Source: Actinobacteria bacterium UBA959 (GTDB lineage Bacteria; Actinomycetota; Actinomycetes; S36-B12; UBA5976). From it: a stretch of DNA of 64,000 nucleotides. Made by a program: the position numbers and the translations under genes. The stretch covers positions 57,672-121,671 of the forward strand of contig DBCL01000002.1 of NCBI GenBank assembly GCA_002293025.1, given 5' to 3'. The stretch's first letter is position 1; every line of letters begins with the position of its first letter. Positions 19,002 through 28,907 of the stretch are shown here, in pieces. The notes under the pieces were generated by a model. The model did not search any database and was not told the origin of the DNA. It saw only the letters and a program-made list of their open reading frames with translations.

Positions 19002-20009
19002 CTAGTTACCCGGCCCTAATAGACCTAATCTCTGGTAAGTCATATTCAGAGTCTGCCTGGCAGTCACACCAGCCTTTGTTGCTCCTCGAGCAATTAGGGC
19101 AGTCAGCTCGCTGGGATCTTCTAATAACTGTGATGTTCGATCTCTGATCGGCTCGATACAGGCAACTAACTCGTCCGCGACCAGTTGCTTAAATGACCCA
19201 TAACCCTGCCCGCTCACCGCTTCCGCAGTTTCCTCGATTGGGCGCTTAGTAGCAGCGGCTAACAAGCCGATTAGGTTGCTGATTCCTGGTTTTTCTTCAA
19301 AGTCATATGACACCTCTCGTCCTGAATCTGTCACAGCAGACTTAATCTTCTTGGAAATAACACTTGCGGAATCCATCAAAAAGACAGCCCCGCTTGGTGA
19401 GGACTTACTCATTTTTGCAGTTGGATCTTGCAGATCAAGAACTCTGGAGTTACCAACAACTGTCATAGTTTGTGGAATAGTGAAAGTTTGTCCGTAAGTT
19501 GAATTAAATCTTTGAGCCAAATCTCTGGTCAACTCGATATGTTGCTTTTGATCATCTCCTACGGGTACTGCTGTTGGTTGGTAAAGTAAAATATCGGCAG
19601 CTTGCAAGACTGGATAAGTGAATAAACCCACAGTGGCTCGGTCAGCACCTTCTTTTTGTGACTTATCCTTAAATTGAGTCATACGCGCAGCTTCGCCATA
19701 TCCAGCGATGCAAGACAGCACCCAAGCTAATTGAGAATGCTCTGCCAGGTGACTTTGCACAAATACAACTGAACGATTCGGATCAATTCCTAACGCCAAT
19801 AGTTGAGCAAAGGAGGCAAGTGTTCTTTGCTTAATCTGCTTAGGGTCGTGGTTGACTGTCAAGGCATGTAGATCGACTACACAGTAATAACATTCGTGGG
19901 TTTCTTGTAGATCCACCCATTGATTTAGTGCACCAAACCAATTGCCAATATGAAAAGAATCCATGGTTGGCTGAATCCCAGATAAGACTCTTTTTGCCTG
20001 TTCAGCCAT
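19002..20009 (-). CDS. trpS: Tryptophanyl-tRNA synthetase
   Basis: TrpS charges tRNA-Trp with tryptophan. It is a class I synthetase of 335 residues: the HIGH-type motif is HIGNW (about 21-25), the KMSKS loop is AKMSKSS (about 198-204), and SCIAGYGEAARMTQFKDKS is the typical dimer/tRNA region. The start at 20009 places a short basic lead (MAEQAKRVLSG) before GIQPTMDSFHIG. It is the last gene of a minus-strand run, 43 bases after the CorC-like gene. Confidence 0.97.
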   Translation of the reverse strand: MAEQAKRVLSGIQPTMDSFHIGNWFGALNQWVDLQETHECYYCVVDLHALTVNHDPKQIKQRTLASFAQLLALGIDPNRSVVFVQSHLAEHSQLAWVLSCIAGYGEAARMTQFKDKSQKEGADRATVGLFTYPVLQAADILLYQPTAVPVGDDQKQHIELTRDLAQRFNSTYGQTFTIPQTMTVVGNSRVLDLQDPTAKMSKSSPSGAVFLMDSASVISKKIKSAVTDSGREVSYDFEEKPGISNLIGLLAAATKRPIEETAEAVSGQGYGSFKQLVADELVACIEPIRDRTSQLLEDPSELTALIARGATKAGVTARQTLNMTYQRLGLLGPGN

Positions 20010-20052
20010 GTTGCGAATACTCTCACACTAGGAGGCTATTTCTGCGTCACGC

Positions 20053-21351
20053 CTAGTCTTCTTGTTCAGTGAGGGGTTCAATTACAACGTGAAACCTGGT
20101 AACTCTTCTAGCTTCTACCTTCGTAACCGTTAGCGTCGCTCTATCCCAACTGACCACATCAGAAACTTGAGGCAATCTGCCAATCTGTGCAACTGCCCAT
20201 CCAGCAACAGTTTCATATGGGCCATCCGGTAAGGAAACAGAAGTCATTTCAGCAAAGTCTTCGAGATTTAGTAAGCCGTCGATGTCAAATTCACCAGAAC
20301 CAGAGACTGTGGAAGGTTTAACTAACTCATCATATTCATCATGAATGTCACCAATAACTTCTTCAACCAAATCTTCTAGAGCGACAATGCCGTCAGTGCC
20401 GCCGTATTCATCAACAACAATTGAAATATGTTGTCCTGCTTTGCGCATTTCATGCATAGCGTTTAAAACAGATTTAGTTCCGGGAAACTTTAAAATATCT
20501 CGAGCAATATCGCCCACTCTAATAGAGCGTTCTCGCATATCGGGATTTAGCAGATCACGAACATGGACGAAACCAATAACATCGTCAAAGCTCTCACCTA
20601 CTACTGGATATCTTGAGTGAGGTTTATCAATTACCCATTGAGCCGCCTTAAAGATGGGCATGTCTGCTTCAAGAAACTCAACTTCTGTGCGTGGCAACAT
20701 AACTTCACGTACTTCTTTGTCAGTTAAAGAGAACACATCTGTTAGTAGCGCACGCTCTTCAGATGAAAGTGACTCTTGTGCTGTGATTAAGTCGCGTAGT
20801 TCAGATGCACCAATTCCAGCTCGTTTGGCATGTGGATCTACTCCGAATAATCTCACCACTAAATTGGTGGAAACCGAAAGCAGCATAATGAATGGTTTAG
20901 TTAATCGAGCAAGTAATTCAACTGGCACTGCCAGCACCTGAGCAAACCCAACAGTATGTTGTAAGGCCAAACGTTTCGGTGCCAACTCTCCTAGCACCAA
21001 AGAAATGTAGGAGATGACCAGAGTTACCAAAATAAAGGCAACTGTTTCTGATGCTGATTCAGATAAACCAAGATTTTCAATTTCGGGTGCTAGATCTGGA
21101 GCGATGCTGGTTGCTCCAAAGCCTGCAGATACGAAGCCTGCCAAAGTGACACCAACTTGCACCGCAGCTAAGAATCTATTTGGACTTGAAACAAGTTTAG
21201 ATACAAGACGACCGCGCCTGCCGGTCAGTTGTTGTATTTGACTCTCGCGCAATGAGACCAAGGCAATCTCTGCTGCGGCAAAAACACTGCCGAGCAAGAT
21301 GAAGAAGAGAACGACTAATAAATCTGTCGCTACCGAATTCAGGATGCTAAT
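20053..21351 (-). CDS. CNNM/CorC-type membrane protein with CBS domains; start likely non-standard
   Basis: The protein has an N-terminal CNNM (DUF21) transmembrane domain with [15 protein letters not shown], two CBS domains (about 180-300) with [12 protein letters not shown] and [18 protein letters not shown], and a C-terminal CorC/HlyC transporter-associated domain. Relatives are implicated in Mg2+ or Co2+ efflux or membrane ion handling. The first ATG/GTG/TTG-type codon is TTG at 21297, but that would cut the first helix. In-frame sequence upstream encodes a hydrophobic stretch ([13 protein letters not shown]) with no stop back to the icd end, and the only possible initiators there are ATT at 21351, ATC or CTG. 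I extend the call to ATT 21351 as the upper limit; a start at TTG 21297 is not excluded. Confidence 0.85.
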   Translation of the reverse strand: MSILNSVATDLLVVLFFILLGSVFAAAEIALVSLRESQIQQLTGRRGRLVSKLVSSPNRFLAAVQVGVTLAGFVSAGFGATSIAPDLAPEIENLGLSESASETVAFILVTLVISYISLVLGELAPKRLALQHTVGFAQVLAVPVELLARLTKPFIMLLSVSTNLVVRLFGVDPHAKRAGIGASELRDLITAQESLSSEERALLTDVFSLTDKEVREVMLPRTEVEFLEADMPIFKAAQWVIDKPHSRYPVVGESFDDVIGFVHVRDLLNPDMRERSIRVGDIARDILKFPGTKSVLNAMHEMRKAGQHISIVVDEYGGTDGIVALEDLVEEVIGDIHDEYDELVKPSTVSGSGEFDIDGLLNLEDFAEMTSVSLPDGPYETVAGWAVAQIGRLPQVSDVVSWDRATLTVTKVEARRVTRFHVVIEPLTEQED

Positions 21352-22561
21352 TCATAGCCTTTCCAAGGTTATGGTCAATCGCTGCCAAGAAATCTTGGGT
21401 GGTTAAGTATGGCTGTTCTGGCCCAATTAACACACTTAGATCCTTGGTCATTTTACCTTGTTCAACTGTCTCAACGCAGACTTTTTCCAACGTTTGCGCA
21501 AATTCGGTGACCGCTGGGGTTCCATCCATCTTTCCGCGGTGAGCCAGTCCTTGAGTCCACGCGAAAATAGATGCAATCGGGTTAGTCGAGGTCGGCTTTC
21601 CTTCCTGATGCATCCGATAGTGACGCGTAACGGTTCCATGTGCAGCTTCCGCTTCAACAGTTTTACCATCTGGAGTCATCAACACGCTGGTCATTAAACC
21701 TAGGGAGCCAAATCCTTGAGCAACCGTGTCAGATTGAACATCACCGTCATAATTCTTACAAGCCCAGACATATCCCCCCTCCCACTTAAGCGCGGAAGCA
21801 ACCATGTCATCAATTAGACGATGTTCATAAGTGATGCCAGCCTTGCCAAACTCAGATTTAAACTCAGATTCATAAACTTCTGTAAATATATCTTTAAATC
21901 TTCCATCATATGCTTTAAGAATTGTGTTCTTGGTAGACAAATAAACTGGATAGTTTCTATTTAAACCATATCTAAGTGATGCCCGAGCAAAATCTCTTAT
22001 GGATTCATCCAGGTTGTACATGGCCATTGCCACTCCACCTGATGGAAAATCGTAAACATTCAATTCCATGGGAGCAGAGCCATCTTCTGGTTTGAAAGTG
22101 AGCGTCAAGCTTCCCTTACCTGGGATAACTACATCTGTTGCTCGATATTGATCACCAAATGCATGACGGCCAACCACGATCGGTTTTGTCCAGCCTGGCA
22201 CTAGTCGAGGGATATTGCTAATGATGATTGGCTCACGGAAAATAACACCACCCAGAATATTCCTGATAGTTCCATTTGGAGACTTCCACATTTTCTTTAG
22301 ACCAAATTCTGCAACCCGAGCCTCATCCGGTGTGATAGTTGCGCACTTAACCCCTACCCCATGCTTCAAGATTGCGTGAGCTGAATCAATGGTAACTTGA
22401 TCGCTTGTTGCATCTCTATTTTCAATACTTAGATCGTAATAATGCAAATCCACGTCTAGGTAAGGCAGAATTAACTGATCCTTGATGAATTGCCAGATAA
22501 TTCGGGTCATCTCATCACCATCAAGTTCAACAACTGGATTGGTAACTTTAATCTTGGTCAT
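21347..22561 (-). CDS. icd: NADP-dependent isocitrate dehydrogenase (eukaryote-like homodimeric type)
   Basis: Icd decarboxylates isocitrate to 2-oxoglutarate, making NADPH. The 404-residue protein belongs to the family shared with mitochondrial/cytosolic eukaryotic [17 protein letters not shown] at the N-terminus, [26 protein letters not shown] and [13 protein letters not shown] are diagnostic, and the length fits. It is 27 bases after mdh and its TAG stop overlaps the possible ATT start of the CorC-like gene. Together with mdh, sucCD and sdh nearby, it gives this region much of the TCA cycle. Confidence 0.96.
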   Translation of the reverse strand: MTKIKVTNPVVELDGDEMTRIIWQFIKDQLILPYLDVDLHYYDLSIENRDATSDQVTIDSAHAILKHGVGVKCATITPDEARVAEFGLKKMWKSPNGTIRNILGGVIFREPIIISNIPRLVPGWTKPIVVGRHAFGDQYRATDVVIPGKGSLTLTFKPEDGSAPMELNVYDFPSGGVAMAMYNLDESIRDFARASLRYGLNRNYPVYLSTKNTILKAYDGRFKDIFTEVYESEFKSEFGKAGITYEHRLIDDMVASALKWEGGYVWACKNYDGDVQSDTVAQGFGSLGLMTSVLMTPDGKTVEAEAAHGTVTRHYRMHQEGKPTSTNPIASIFAWTQGLAHRGKMDGTPAVTEFAQTLEKVCVETVEQGKMTKDLSVLIGPEQPYLTTQDFLAAIDHNLGKAMN

Positions 22562-22588
22562 CTAAATCTCCTGGTTACTTTTTTTAAA

Positions 22589-23545
22589 TTAAAGACTTTT
22601 GACGTCAGCTTGCTTCGTGCGAACGGCTTCGGCTGCAGCTAGAAGTTCTGATTTTTCAAAATCAGTAAGTTGTGTTTCAACTACTTCCTTAATTCCATTT
22701 TTGCCAACCTTGGCTTCAACGCCAAGATAAACACCGCTAATTCCGTATTCACCATCTACCCAAGCACAAACTGGCATAACTGCTCCAGAATCTTCCATCA
22801 CAGCTTTTGCCATTCTGGCTGCTGCAGAGGATGGTGCGTAATAAGCTGAACCAGTTTTTAGTAATCCCACAATCTCAGCTCCACCGTTGCGAGTTCTGGT
22901 TACTAGCTCTTCGATTTTAGCTGCTGGAAGTAAATCTGCGAGTGGCTTGCCATCAACCGTGCACCTCGATGGAACAGGGACCATGGTGTCTCCATGCGAC
23001 CCTAGAGTCAAAGTTTGAACACTTGCTACTGGAACTTTCAATTCTTCTGCAACAAAGTTAGTGAATCGAGCAGTATCTAACATTCCAGCTTGCCCCATAA
23101 CTTTGTGCTTAGGAAAACCTGTTGCTAGCGCAGTTAGTGCCGTCATCTCATCTAATGGATTAGAAACCACAATAACAACAGCGTTCGGTGCATGTTTTGC
23201 GATGTTTTCAGCTACACCTCTAACAATTTTGGCGTTAACCTCTATTAAGTCCATTCGACTCATGCCAGGTTTGCGTGGCAACCCCGCAGTTATTACTACA
23301 ACATCACTACCTGCGATAACTTCATATCCTGCGCCGTCAGCTGAGGTTGTCCCACCAACTACTCGGGTCTCAAAACCTTCAATGGAGCGAGACTGATTCA
23401 TGTCTAGCGCTAGACCTTCAGCCTTACCTTCCAAAATGTCAGTTAGAACTACTTTTTCAAAAATGTTGTATTCAGCTAGTCGCAGAGCGGTGGTTGAACC
23501 ATAAAAACCAGCACCAATAACTGCAACGACTCCAGAGCGAGCCAT
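22589..23545 (-). CDS. mdh: Malate dehydrogenase (LDH-like type)
   Basis: Mdh interconverts malate and oxaloacetate with NAD+. This 318-residue enzyme has the Rossmann glycine motif VIGAGFYGS (about 9-17), the substrate loop GLPRKPGMSR with its arginines, VVSNPLDEMT, and the catalytic histidine in TLGSHGDTMVP. The RKPGM loop indicates malate rather than lactate. A ribosome-binding site (GGAGG on the minus strand at 23551-23555) and a plausible promoter (23589-23616) sit directly upstream, so mdh and icd can be expressed apart from the purine genes. Confidence 0.95.
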   Translation of the reverse strand: MARSGVVAVIGAGFYGSTTALRLAEYNIFEKVVLTDILEGKAEGLALDMNQSRSIEGFETRVVGGTTSADGAGYEVIAGSDVVVITAGLPRKPGMSRMDLIEVNAKIVRGVAENIAKHAPNAVVIVVSNPLDEMTALTALATGFPKHKVMGQAGMLDTARFTNFVAEELKVPVASVQTLTLGSHGDTMVPVPSRCTVDGKPLADLLPAAKIEELVTRTRNGGAEIVGLLKTGSAYYAPSSAAARMAKAVMEDSGAVMPVCAWVDGEYGISGVYLGVEAKVGKNGIKEVVETQLTDFEKSELLAAAEAVRTKQADVKSL

Positions 23546-23588
23546 TTATTCCTCCGTTGATTTATCTCGATGTCAAGATAGTTCACCA

Positions 23589-23616
23589 ATCATACCTGAA
23601 TCATGAACTGGTGTAA
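23589..23616 (-). promoter_or_regulatory. Candidate mdh promoter
   Basis: On the minus strand there is a -35-like TTACAC (23611-23616), a 16-base spacer and a -10-like TATGAT (23589-23594), about 43 bases ahead of the mdh start. The -10 is good and the -35 only fair. Confidence 0.5.
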
Positions 23617-23621
23617 GGCGG

Positions 23622-23882
23622 TTAGATAGTTGGCACAACTACAGCCAAGATTCCTAACGCTAAAGCGATAAAGAGATAAATACTGAGGTCAAAATTCTTT
23701 GTTCGAATCCCAAGCAACTTATCCCGAGCTCCCAGCCCCCTAAACAGCGCTAAGGTCCCTGATGCTCCTGCTAAAACGATTGCTCCTAATCGAAAATCAC
23801 CAAAATAAATAATGGTCACCCCAGTTAATGCAATCATTACGATTAGTAACCAGATGCGATGAATCGAAATCCACGATTTCAT
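23622..23882 (-). CDS. DUF3017 small membrane protein
   Basis: This 86-residue protein has about three hydrophobic segments (around residues 9-25, 30-47 and 66-84) separated by a short basic loop [15 protein letters not shown]. It matches the outline of the DUF3017 family, which is found behind folD in Actinobacteria. Its start overlaps the folD stop by 4 bases, so it is co-translated with that gene. No function is known for the family. Confidence 0.8.
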   Translation of the reverse strand: MKSWISIHRIWLLIVMIALTGVTIIYFGDFRLGAIVLAGASGTLALFRGLGARDKLLGIRTKNFDLSIYLFIALALGILAVVVPTI

Positions 23883-24715
23883 TTGAGGAGCGCTGCCTCA
23901 ACTACATTTTGCAGAAGCATGGCTCGAGTCATTGGGCCAACACCTCCAGGGACTGGTGCAAACCAAGATGACTTTTCAATAGCAGATGGAGCAATATCAC
24001 CAATTAATCCACTCTGATCCCTTGTAATACCAACATCGACTAAAACTACATCTTGCTTAACCATCTCCCCAGTGAGCATTTGAGGAACTCCGGCTGCTGC
24101 AATGATTATGTCCGCTTTGCTTGTGTGAGAGAGTAAATCTTTAGTCCCGGTGTGGCACAAGGTGACCGTTGCGTTTTCGGACTTTCGGGTAAGCAACAAA
24201 CCTAAAGGCCTACCCACTGTTGTGCCGCGTCCAATAACCACAATGCTCGCGCCATCAATTGAGACTTTGTAATGTCGCAATAACTCAATAATTCCTCTAG
24301 GGGTGCATGGAAGTGCGGCAGGAGCTCCTAAAACTAATTTACCCAAATTAAGTGGATGCAAACCATCAGCATCTTTGGCGGGGTCAATTGTGGATAGGAC
24401 TAATTGGACATCGACAAATCTTGGCAGGGGTAATTGAACAATCATTCCTGTGCAATTTGAGTCAGCATTTAGTTGTTCGATTTCATTAATGATCTCAGAC
24501 TGTGAAGCAGTTGCTGGAAGCTCAACTCTAATTGATGAAATCCCAACTTCAGCACAGTCTCGATGTTTTCCAGCAACATAAGAGGTGCTTGCTGGATCTG
24601 AACCAACCAAAATAGTTGCTAAACCAGGTTTATTCTTAAGTGTTGTTACTTTATCTTTTAAATCTGCACGAATTAATGCCGATAAGGCCTTACCGTCCAA
24701 CAATTGTGCAGTCAT
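23879..24715 (-). CDS. folD: Methylene-THF dehydrogenase/cyclohydrolase
   Basis: FolD oxidises 5,10-methylene-THF to methenyl-THF and hydrolyses it to 10-formyl-THF, the one-carbon donor used by the adjacent PurN and PurH. The 278-residue protein has the catalytic region around [10 protein letters not shown] (Tyr and Lys), the [10 protein letters not shown] motif, DADGLHPLN and the NADP-binding [11 protein letters not shown]. It lies 12 bases after purH and overlaps the DUF3017 gene, so supply and use of formyl-folate are in one transcription unit. Confidence 0.96.
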   Translation of the reverse strand: MTAQLLDGKALSALIRADLKDKVTTLKNKPGLATILVGSDPASTSYVAGKHRDCAEVGISSIRVELPATASQSEIINEIEQLNADSNCTGMIVQLPLPRFVDVQLVLSTIDPAKDADGLHPLNLGKLVLGAPAALPCTPRGIIELLRHYKVSIDGASIVVIGRGTTVGRPLGLLLTRKSENATVTLCHTGTKDLLSHTSKADIIIAAAGVPQMLTGEMVKQDVVLVDVGITRDQSGLIGDIAPSAIEKSSWFAPVPGGVGPMTRAMLLQNVVEAALLK

Positions 24716-24727
24716 GGCTTAATTCTG

Positions 24728-26260
24728 TCAGTGCCAGAAATGTCTAACCCCTGTGGTGTACATGGTTACCCCTGCAGACTCAGCGGCCTCAATGACTTCT
24801 TGATCACGAATTGAACCTCCAGGGTGCACAATCGCCTTCACCCCGGCATCGATTAGTGCCAGAACTCCATCCTTAAATGGGAAAAAGGCATCACTAGCTG
24901 CCACGGATCCTTGGCTCCTTAGTCTTGCTCGCTGGACTGCTAGTTGAACTGAATCAACACGATTAACTTGTCCCATTCCAATTCCAACAGTAGTTAAGTC
25001 CTTAGCCAACACAATTGCGTTTGACTTAACAGCTCGCACAGATCTCCAGGCAAATTCCAGATCTGCCAAAGTGGATTTGTCTGCAGCACTTCCTGAAACA
25101 AGTTTCCAGTTACCCGATAGGTCACCGGTTGAGTCAAAAGTGTCAATGTCTTGCACCAAGAATCCACCCGAAATCATTTTCACTTCAAATTGATCTACCT
25201 CTGGTTTTGCTGCAAGCACTCTTAAGTTGGCTCTCTTTGCCAACATCTCAAGGGCCTTTGTTGTGTAGCTTGGAGCAATAATTACTTCAGTAAAAATGTT
25301 TGCATTTGCTGTGGCAAATTCGGCTGTCACTTCTCTATTCGCAGCAACCACACCACCGAAGGCTGAAGTGGGATCGCAGCCATGCGCTAACTCATATGCA
25401 GTTGCAATGTCATCGTGGCTCGCTATTCCACAAGGATTAGTGTGCTTGATAATTGCAACCGTAGACAGATCGTGTTCCAGAACCGCTCGCCAAGCTGCAT
25501 CAGCATCAACTAAGTTATTGAAAGACAGTTCTTTCCCTTGAAGTTGAATGGCATTTGCAATCCCATTTGACTGACCATCTCGAACAAAAAGTGCTGCTTT
25601 TTGTTGAGGGTTCTCGCCATAGCGAAGCTCTGATATCTTCGTAGCTGTCAAGTTCAGTGAGCTTGGTAACTCACCACTAAACCAAGATGCAATCACAGAG
25701 TCGTATTGGGCAGTGTGTGCAAAAGCTTCAGAAGCAAGTTTTTTGCGTGTCGCATAATCGAATCCACCACTATCTATGGCTGAGACTGCACTGTGGTATT
25801 GAGTTGGAGAAGTTAACACTGCTACTGAATTAAAGTTCTTAGCAGCAGCCCGCACCATTGCTGGCCCACCCACATCAATTTGCTCAATACACTGATCAAA
25901 ATCTTTAACACTAGCGATGGTTTGAGCAAAAGGATATAGATTTACGATCAAAAGCTGAAATGGATCAATACCCATTGTTCCTAGCTGATCTAGGTGCTCC
26001 TTATTGAAAGTATCCGCTAATAGACCTGCATGAATATTAGGATGCAAAGTTTTGACTCGGCCATCGAGCATTTCTTTAAAGTTCGTAACTGTGGAAACAT
26101 CTTTGACCTTTACCCCAAGATCTCTAATCACTTGAGCCGTACTGCCAGTCGAAACTATCTCAATATTCAATTTGGCTAAAACAGGAATGATGATTTCTAG
26201 TCCAGACTTATCCGAGACCGAGATTAGGGCGCGCTTTATCTGAATAGGTTTGTCAGGCAT
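24728..26260 (-). CDS. purH: Bifunctional AICAR transformylase/IMP cyclohydrolase
   Basis: PurH carries out the last two steps of IMP synthesis. The N-terminal MGS-like cyclohydrolase domain (about 1-190) contains SVSDKSGL, STGSTAQ and DGRVKTLHP; the larger transformylase domain has LRYGENPQQ, KHTNPCG and the terminal region AFFPFKDGV...HPGGSIRDQE. The length of 510 residues is normal. It starts 5 bases after purN and precedes folD, which supplies its 10-formyl-THF. Confidence 0.97.
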   Translation of the reverse strand: MPDKPIQIKRALISVSDKSGLEIIIPVLAKLNIEIVSTGSTAQVIRDLGVKVKDVSTVTNFKEMLDGRVKTLHPNIHAGLLADTFNKEHLDQLGTMGIDPFQLLIVNLYPFAQTIASVKDFDQCIEQIDVGGPAMVRAAAKNFNSVAVLTSPTQYHSAVSAIDSGGFDYATRKKLASEAFAHTAQYDSVIASWFSGELPSSLNLTATKISELRYGENPQQKAALFVRDGQSNGIANAIQLQGKELSFNNLVDADAAWRAVLEHDLSTVAIIKHTNPCGIASHDDIATAYELAHGCDPTSAFGGVVAANREVTAEFATANANIFTEVIIAPSYTTKALEMLAKRANLRVLAAKPEVDQFEVKMISGGFLVQDIDTFDSTGDLSGNWKLVSGSAADKSTLADLEFAWRSVRAVKSNAIVLAKDLTTVGIGMGQVNRVDSVQLAVQRARLRSQGSVAASDAFFPFKDGVLALIDAGVKAIVHPGGSIRDQEVIEAAESAGVTMYTTGVRHFWH

Positions 26261-26265
26261 AGCGC

Positions 26266-26838
26266 TTATTCCCCAATCTTTAATTTGCCGCTACAAATAT
26301 CAGTGACCACAGAAACTAACTGTATTTGCTCAACCGTTTTGATCCGCTCATGGAGTGTGGCAGAGGTATCTCCAGGCAAGACCACAACCTCTTTTTGAGC
26401 CAATATTCGACCAGTATCTATTCCTGCGTCCATCAGATGAACAGTTGCCCCAGTGACATCAGCTCCAGCAGCTAAGGCATCTTGGACTGCGTGCGCACCT
26501 GGAAATTCTGGTAGCAAAGACGGATGAGCATTAATTGTTGGACACTTAAGAAATAGATCACTTCGAATAATTCGCATAAAGCCTGCTGAAACAACCAAGT
26601 CTGGCTGTAAACTCAAAACTGTTTCCTTGAGTAATCGCTGCCAGTGGTCATCTTCATAATCCACAAAAGGAATTTCAATTGCTGGAATACCAAATTTGGT
26701 GGCTCTAGTAACTGCGTAGGTATCTTTACGATCAACCACTAAAGCTGAAATAGAAAATATCTTCTCTTGAGCACTAGCGTCAGCTAGGGCTTGGAATAAA
26801 GACCCATTGCCCGACGCTAAGACAACTATAGATTTCAT
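26266..26838 (-). CDS. purN: Phosphoribosylglycinamide formyltransferase
   Basis: PurN formylates GAR with 10-formyl-THF in purine synthesis. The 190-residue protein begins with VVLASGNGSLFQAL, has the catalytic asparagine and histidine in INAHPSLLPEFPG and the aspartate in MDAGIDTGRILAQ, and is the usual size. Its start overlaps the DUF6350 gene by 4 bases. Together with purH and folD it forms a formyl-transfer module in the middle of a TCA-cycle gene run. Confidence 0.96.
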   Translation of the reverse strand: MKSIVVLASGNGSLFQALADASAQEKIFSISALVVDRKDTYAVTRATKFGIPAIEIPFVDYEDDHWQRLLKETVLSLQPDLVVSAGFMRIIRSDLFLKCPTINAHPSLLPEFPGAHAVQDALAAGADVTGATVHLMDAGIDTGRILAQKEVVVLPGDTSATLHERIKTVEQIQLVSVVTDICSGKLKIGE

Positions 26839-28007
26839 CTTTCGTGTTTCGCTAACTTGCGAATCTTTAGTTTGCGTCTAAGAAATTCAACAAGCAACAT
26901 CACCATAAATGCAGGTGCAATTGACACAAAAACTCCGCCAAGCATTGGCAACCACTGTGGACCAAATACAGCCAATCGCCCAGGTCCTGCTGACCCTCCA
27001 CCGAGCAAACTCAAGATCAAGGTCGCAACTAGAACTAATAAAAGGGCAACAGATGAATTCATGATGATTTCAGATAATTTCGAATTATGCAGCGACCACC
27101 AAAGCAAAATTGCAGCAATAGAGCTTAAAACAAATGGAACCAACAAAATTAGCCAAGCATTTGAAATTACATCAGTTGGTAGTGCTGCTAACCAAGGAAT
27201 GGCAGGATATGCAACTTCATCAACCACTGCAAAGGATGATGCAGTATCAATACTGGTGGAAACACCTGGACCCAATAGCCAGGCATAACCCCAAGCTATT
27301 GCTACTGGGGCAAATCCAATTGTGGTTAGCCAAACCAAAAAGATCTCGTAATTTGTGTCTGCTACCGAAGCCACCACTAGTTTTGCTTGATCAAAACTAA
27401 GAACTAATCGAACTGAACTTAATACTGCAGCAGCTAATAAAAGCCCGGCAACTAGGTAGCCACCGACTCTAACGCCAATAAGAAATTTGAATTCTTCAAA
27501 ATAAATTAAAGGATAACCATAGACTTTTACTGCTGCAGATAACACTGCTACTGTGCCCACTATAAAAACTGGTGGGAAAACCCAAAGTGGATAAACTGAA
27601 ATCACATCATCAGAAGCTAACCAAGCTAATGTTGCAGAAATTAAGAAATTAACACTAACTATTGGAGTTAATACCGACAATATTACTTTTGAGGAGGGTT
27701 CCACAATTTTAAAGATACGCATTGCTGCACGTCTTAATAAGAATATGGGGAATAGTGCCAGTAGAAATGGCATCACATCTATTGAAACTCCTGTAACCGA
27801 GACTCGCGCTCCATGTGCAATAGGCCAAGCTAACAGCGCAGCCTTAATTGCATTTCCTAAAGAGCCGGCACCTGATGCTCCAAGGGTCCAAACCAGAATT
27901 ACTGGAAATGCGCACAGGATTATTCCAATAGAGACAGACCAAACTGCAGTTATTGCTGAGGTGCGTATCAAGTCCCGGTGTTCAACAACTACACCTGAAT
28001 CACTCAT
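26835..28007 (-). CDS. DUF6350-like polytopic membrane protein
   Basis: The 390-residue protein has about nine to ten hydrophobic segments and a basic C-terminal tail (RRKLKIRKLAKHER), so it should be an inner-membrane protein with its C-terminus in the cytoplasm. Position between sucD and purN matches actinobacterial DUF6350 genes, some of which have been linked to cell division (PerM); that link is recalled family knowledge and not shown here. It begins 3 bases after sucD and overlaps purN by 4 bases. Confidence 0.72.
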   Translation of the reverse strand: MSDSGVVVEHRDLIRTSAITAVWSVSIGIILCAFPVILVWTLGASGAGSLGNAIKAALLAWPIAHGARVSVTGVSIDVMPFLLALFPIFLLRRAAMRIFKIVEPSSKVILSVLTPIVSVNFLISATLAWLASDDVISVYPLWVFPPVFIVGTVAVLSAAVKVYGYPLIYFEEFKFLIGVRVGGYLVAGLLLAAAVLSSVRLVLSFDQAKLVVASVADTNYEIFLVWLTTIGFAPVAIAWGYAWLLGPGVSTSIDTASSFAVVDEVAYPAIPWLAALPTDVISNAWLILLVPFVLSSIAAILLWWSLHNSKLSEIIMNSSVALLLVLVATLILSLLGGGSAGPGRLAVFGPQWLPMLGGVFVSIAPAFMVMLLVEFLRRKLKIRKLAKHER

Positions 28008-28010
28008 GGA

Positions 28011-28898
28011 CTACTTCAGATTACCCATGATGGCGCGCATCAAATTCGCAGCTTCACTTGGTGTTTTACCAACCTTGACACCAACAGCTTCAAGTGCGTC
28101 TTGCTTTGCTTGAGCAGTTCCTGCAGAGCCAGAAACAATTGCACCCGCGTGACCCATAGTTTTTCCTTCAGGAGCAGTAAAACCTGCTACATAACCTACT
28201 ACTGGCTTGCGAACATTGTCCTTAATAAATGCTGCGGCACGCTCTTCAGCATCTCCGCCAATTTCACCAATCATTACGATGGCATCCGTATCAGGATCAG
28301 CTTCAAATGCTGCTAAACAATCAATATGTGTTGTTCCAATAACTGGGTCGCCACCAATACCAACAGCAGTTGAGAAGCCGATGTCGCGCAATTCATACAT
28401 CATTTGATAGGTCAATGTGCCGGACTTACTTACCAAACCAATCCGGCCCTTCTTGGTGATATCTGCTGGGATAATTCCAGCATTCGATTCTCCTGGGCTA
28501 ATCAATCCAGGACAGTTTGGGCCAATGAGCCTGGTGGTTCCCAAGGTGAGGGCGTGATTTACAAAACCAACACTGTCATGAACTGGAATTCCTTCAGTGA
28601 TGACTACGCAAAGTGGAATCTTGGCATCGATTGCTTCCATAACAGCTGCTTTAGCAAATTTAGGAGGAACAAAAACAACAGAGACGTTTGCCTTTGTAGC
28701 AGCCATAGCCTCTGATACTGAGTTAAAAACTGGGATTGAATGTCCATCAATATCAACTACTTGTCCACCTTTCCCTGGTGTAACACCAGCAACTACTTTA
28801 GCTCCAGAAGCCAGCATCCGTTTTGTGTGCTTGGTACCTTCACTACCAGTCATGCCCTGAACCAAAATCTTAGAATCGCTATTTAAGAAAATAGACAT
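28011..28898 (-). CDS. sucD: Succinyl-CoA synthetase alpha subunit
   Basis: SucD binds CoA and carries the phosphohistidine of succinyl-CoA synthetase, which converts succinyl-CoA to succinate with nucleoside triphosphate formation. The 295-residue protein has the CoA-binding [16 protein letters not shown] at the N-terminus, [10 protein letters not shown], and the catalytic-histidine loop [10 protein letters not shown] near the end. It follows sucC after 9 bases. Confidence 0.97.
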   Translation of the reverse strand: MSIFLNSDSKILVQGMTGSEGTKHTKRMLASGAKVVAGVTPGKGGQVVDIDGHSIPVFNSVSEAMAATKANVSVVFVPPKFAKAAVMEAIDAKIPLCVVITEGIPVHDSVGFVNHALTLGTTRLIGPNCPGLISPGESNAGIIPADITKKGRIGLVSKSGTLTYQMMYELRDIGFSTAVGIGGDPVIGTTHIDCLAAFEADPDTDAIVMIGEIGGDAEERAAAFIKDNVRKPVVGYVAGFTAPEGKTMGHAGAIVSGSAGTAQAKQDALEAVGVKVGKTPSEAANLMRAIMGNLK

Positions 28899-28907
28899 TG
28901 TTTTCTC

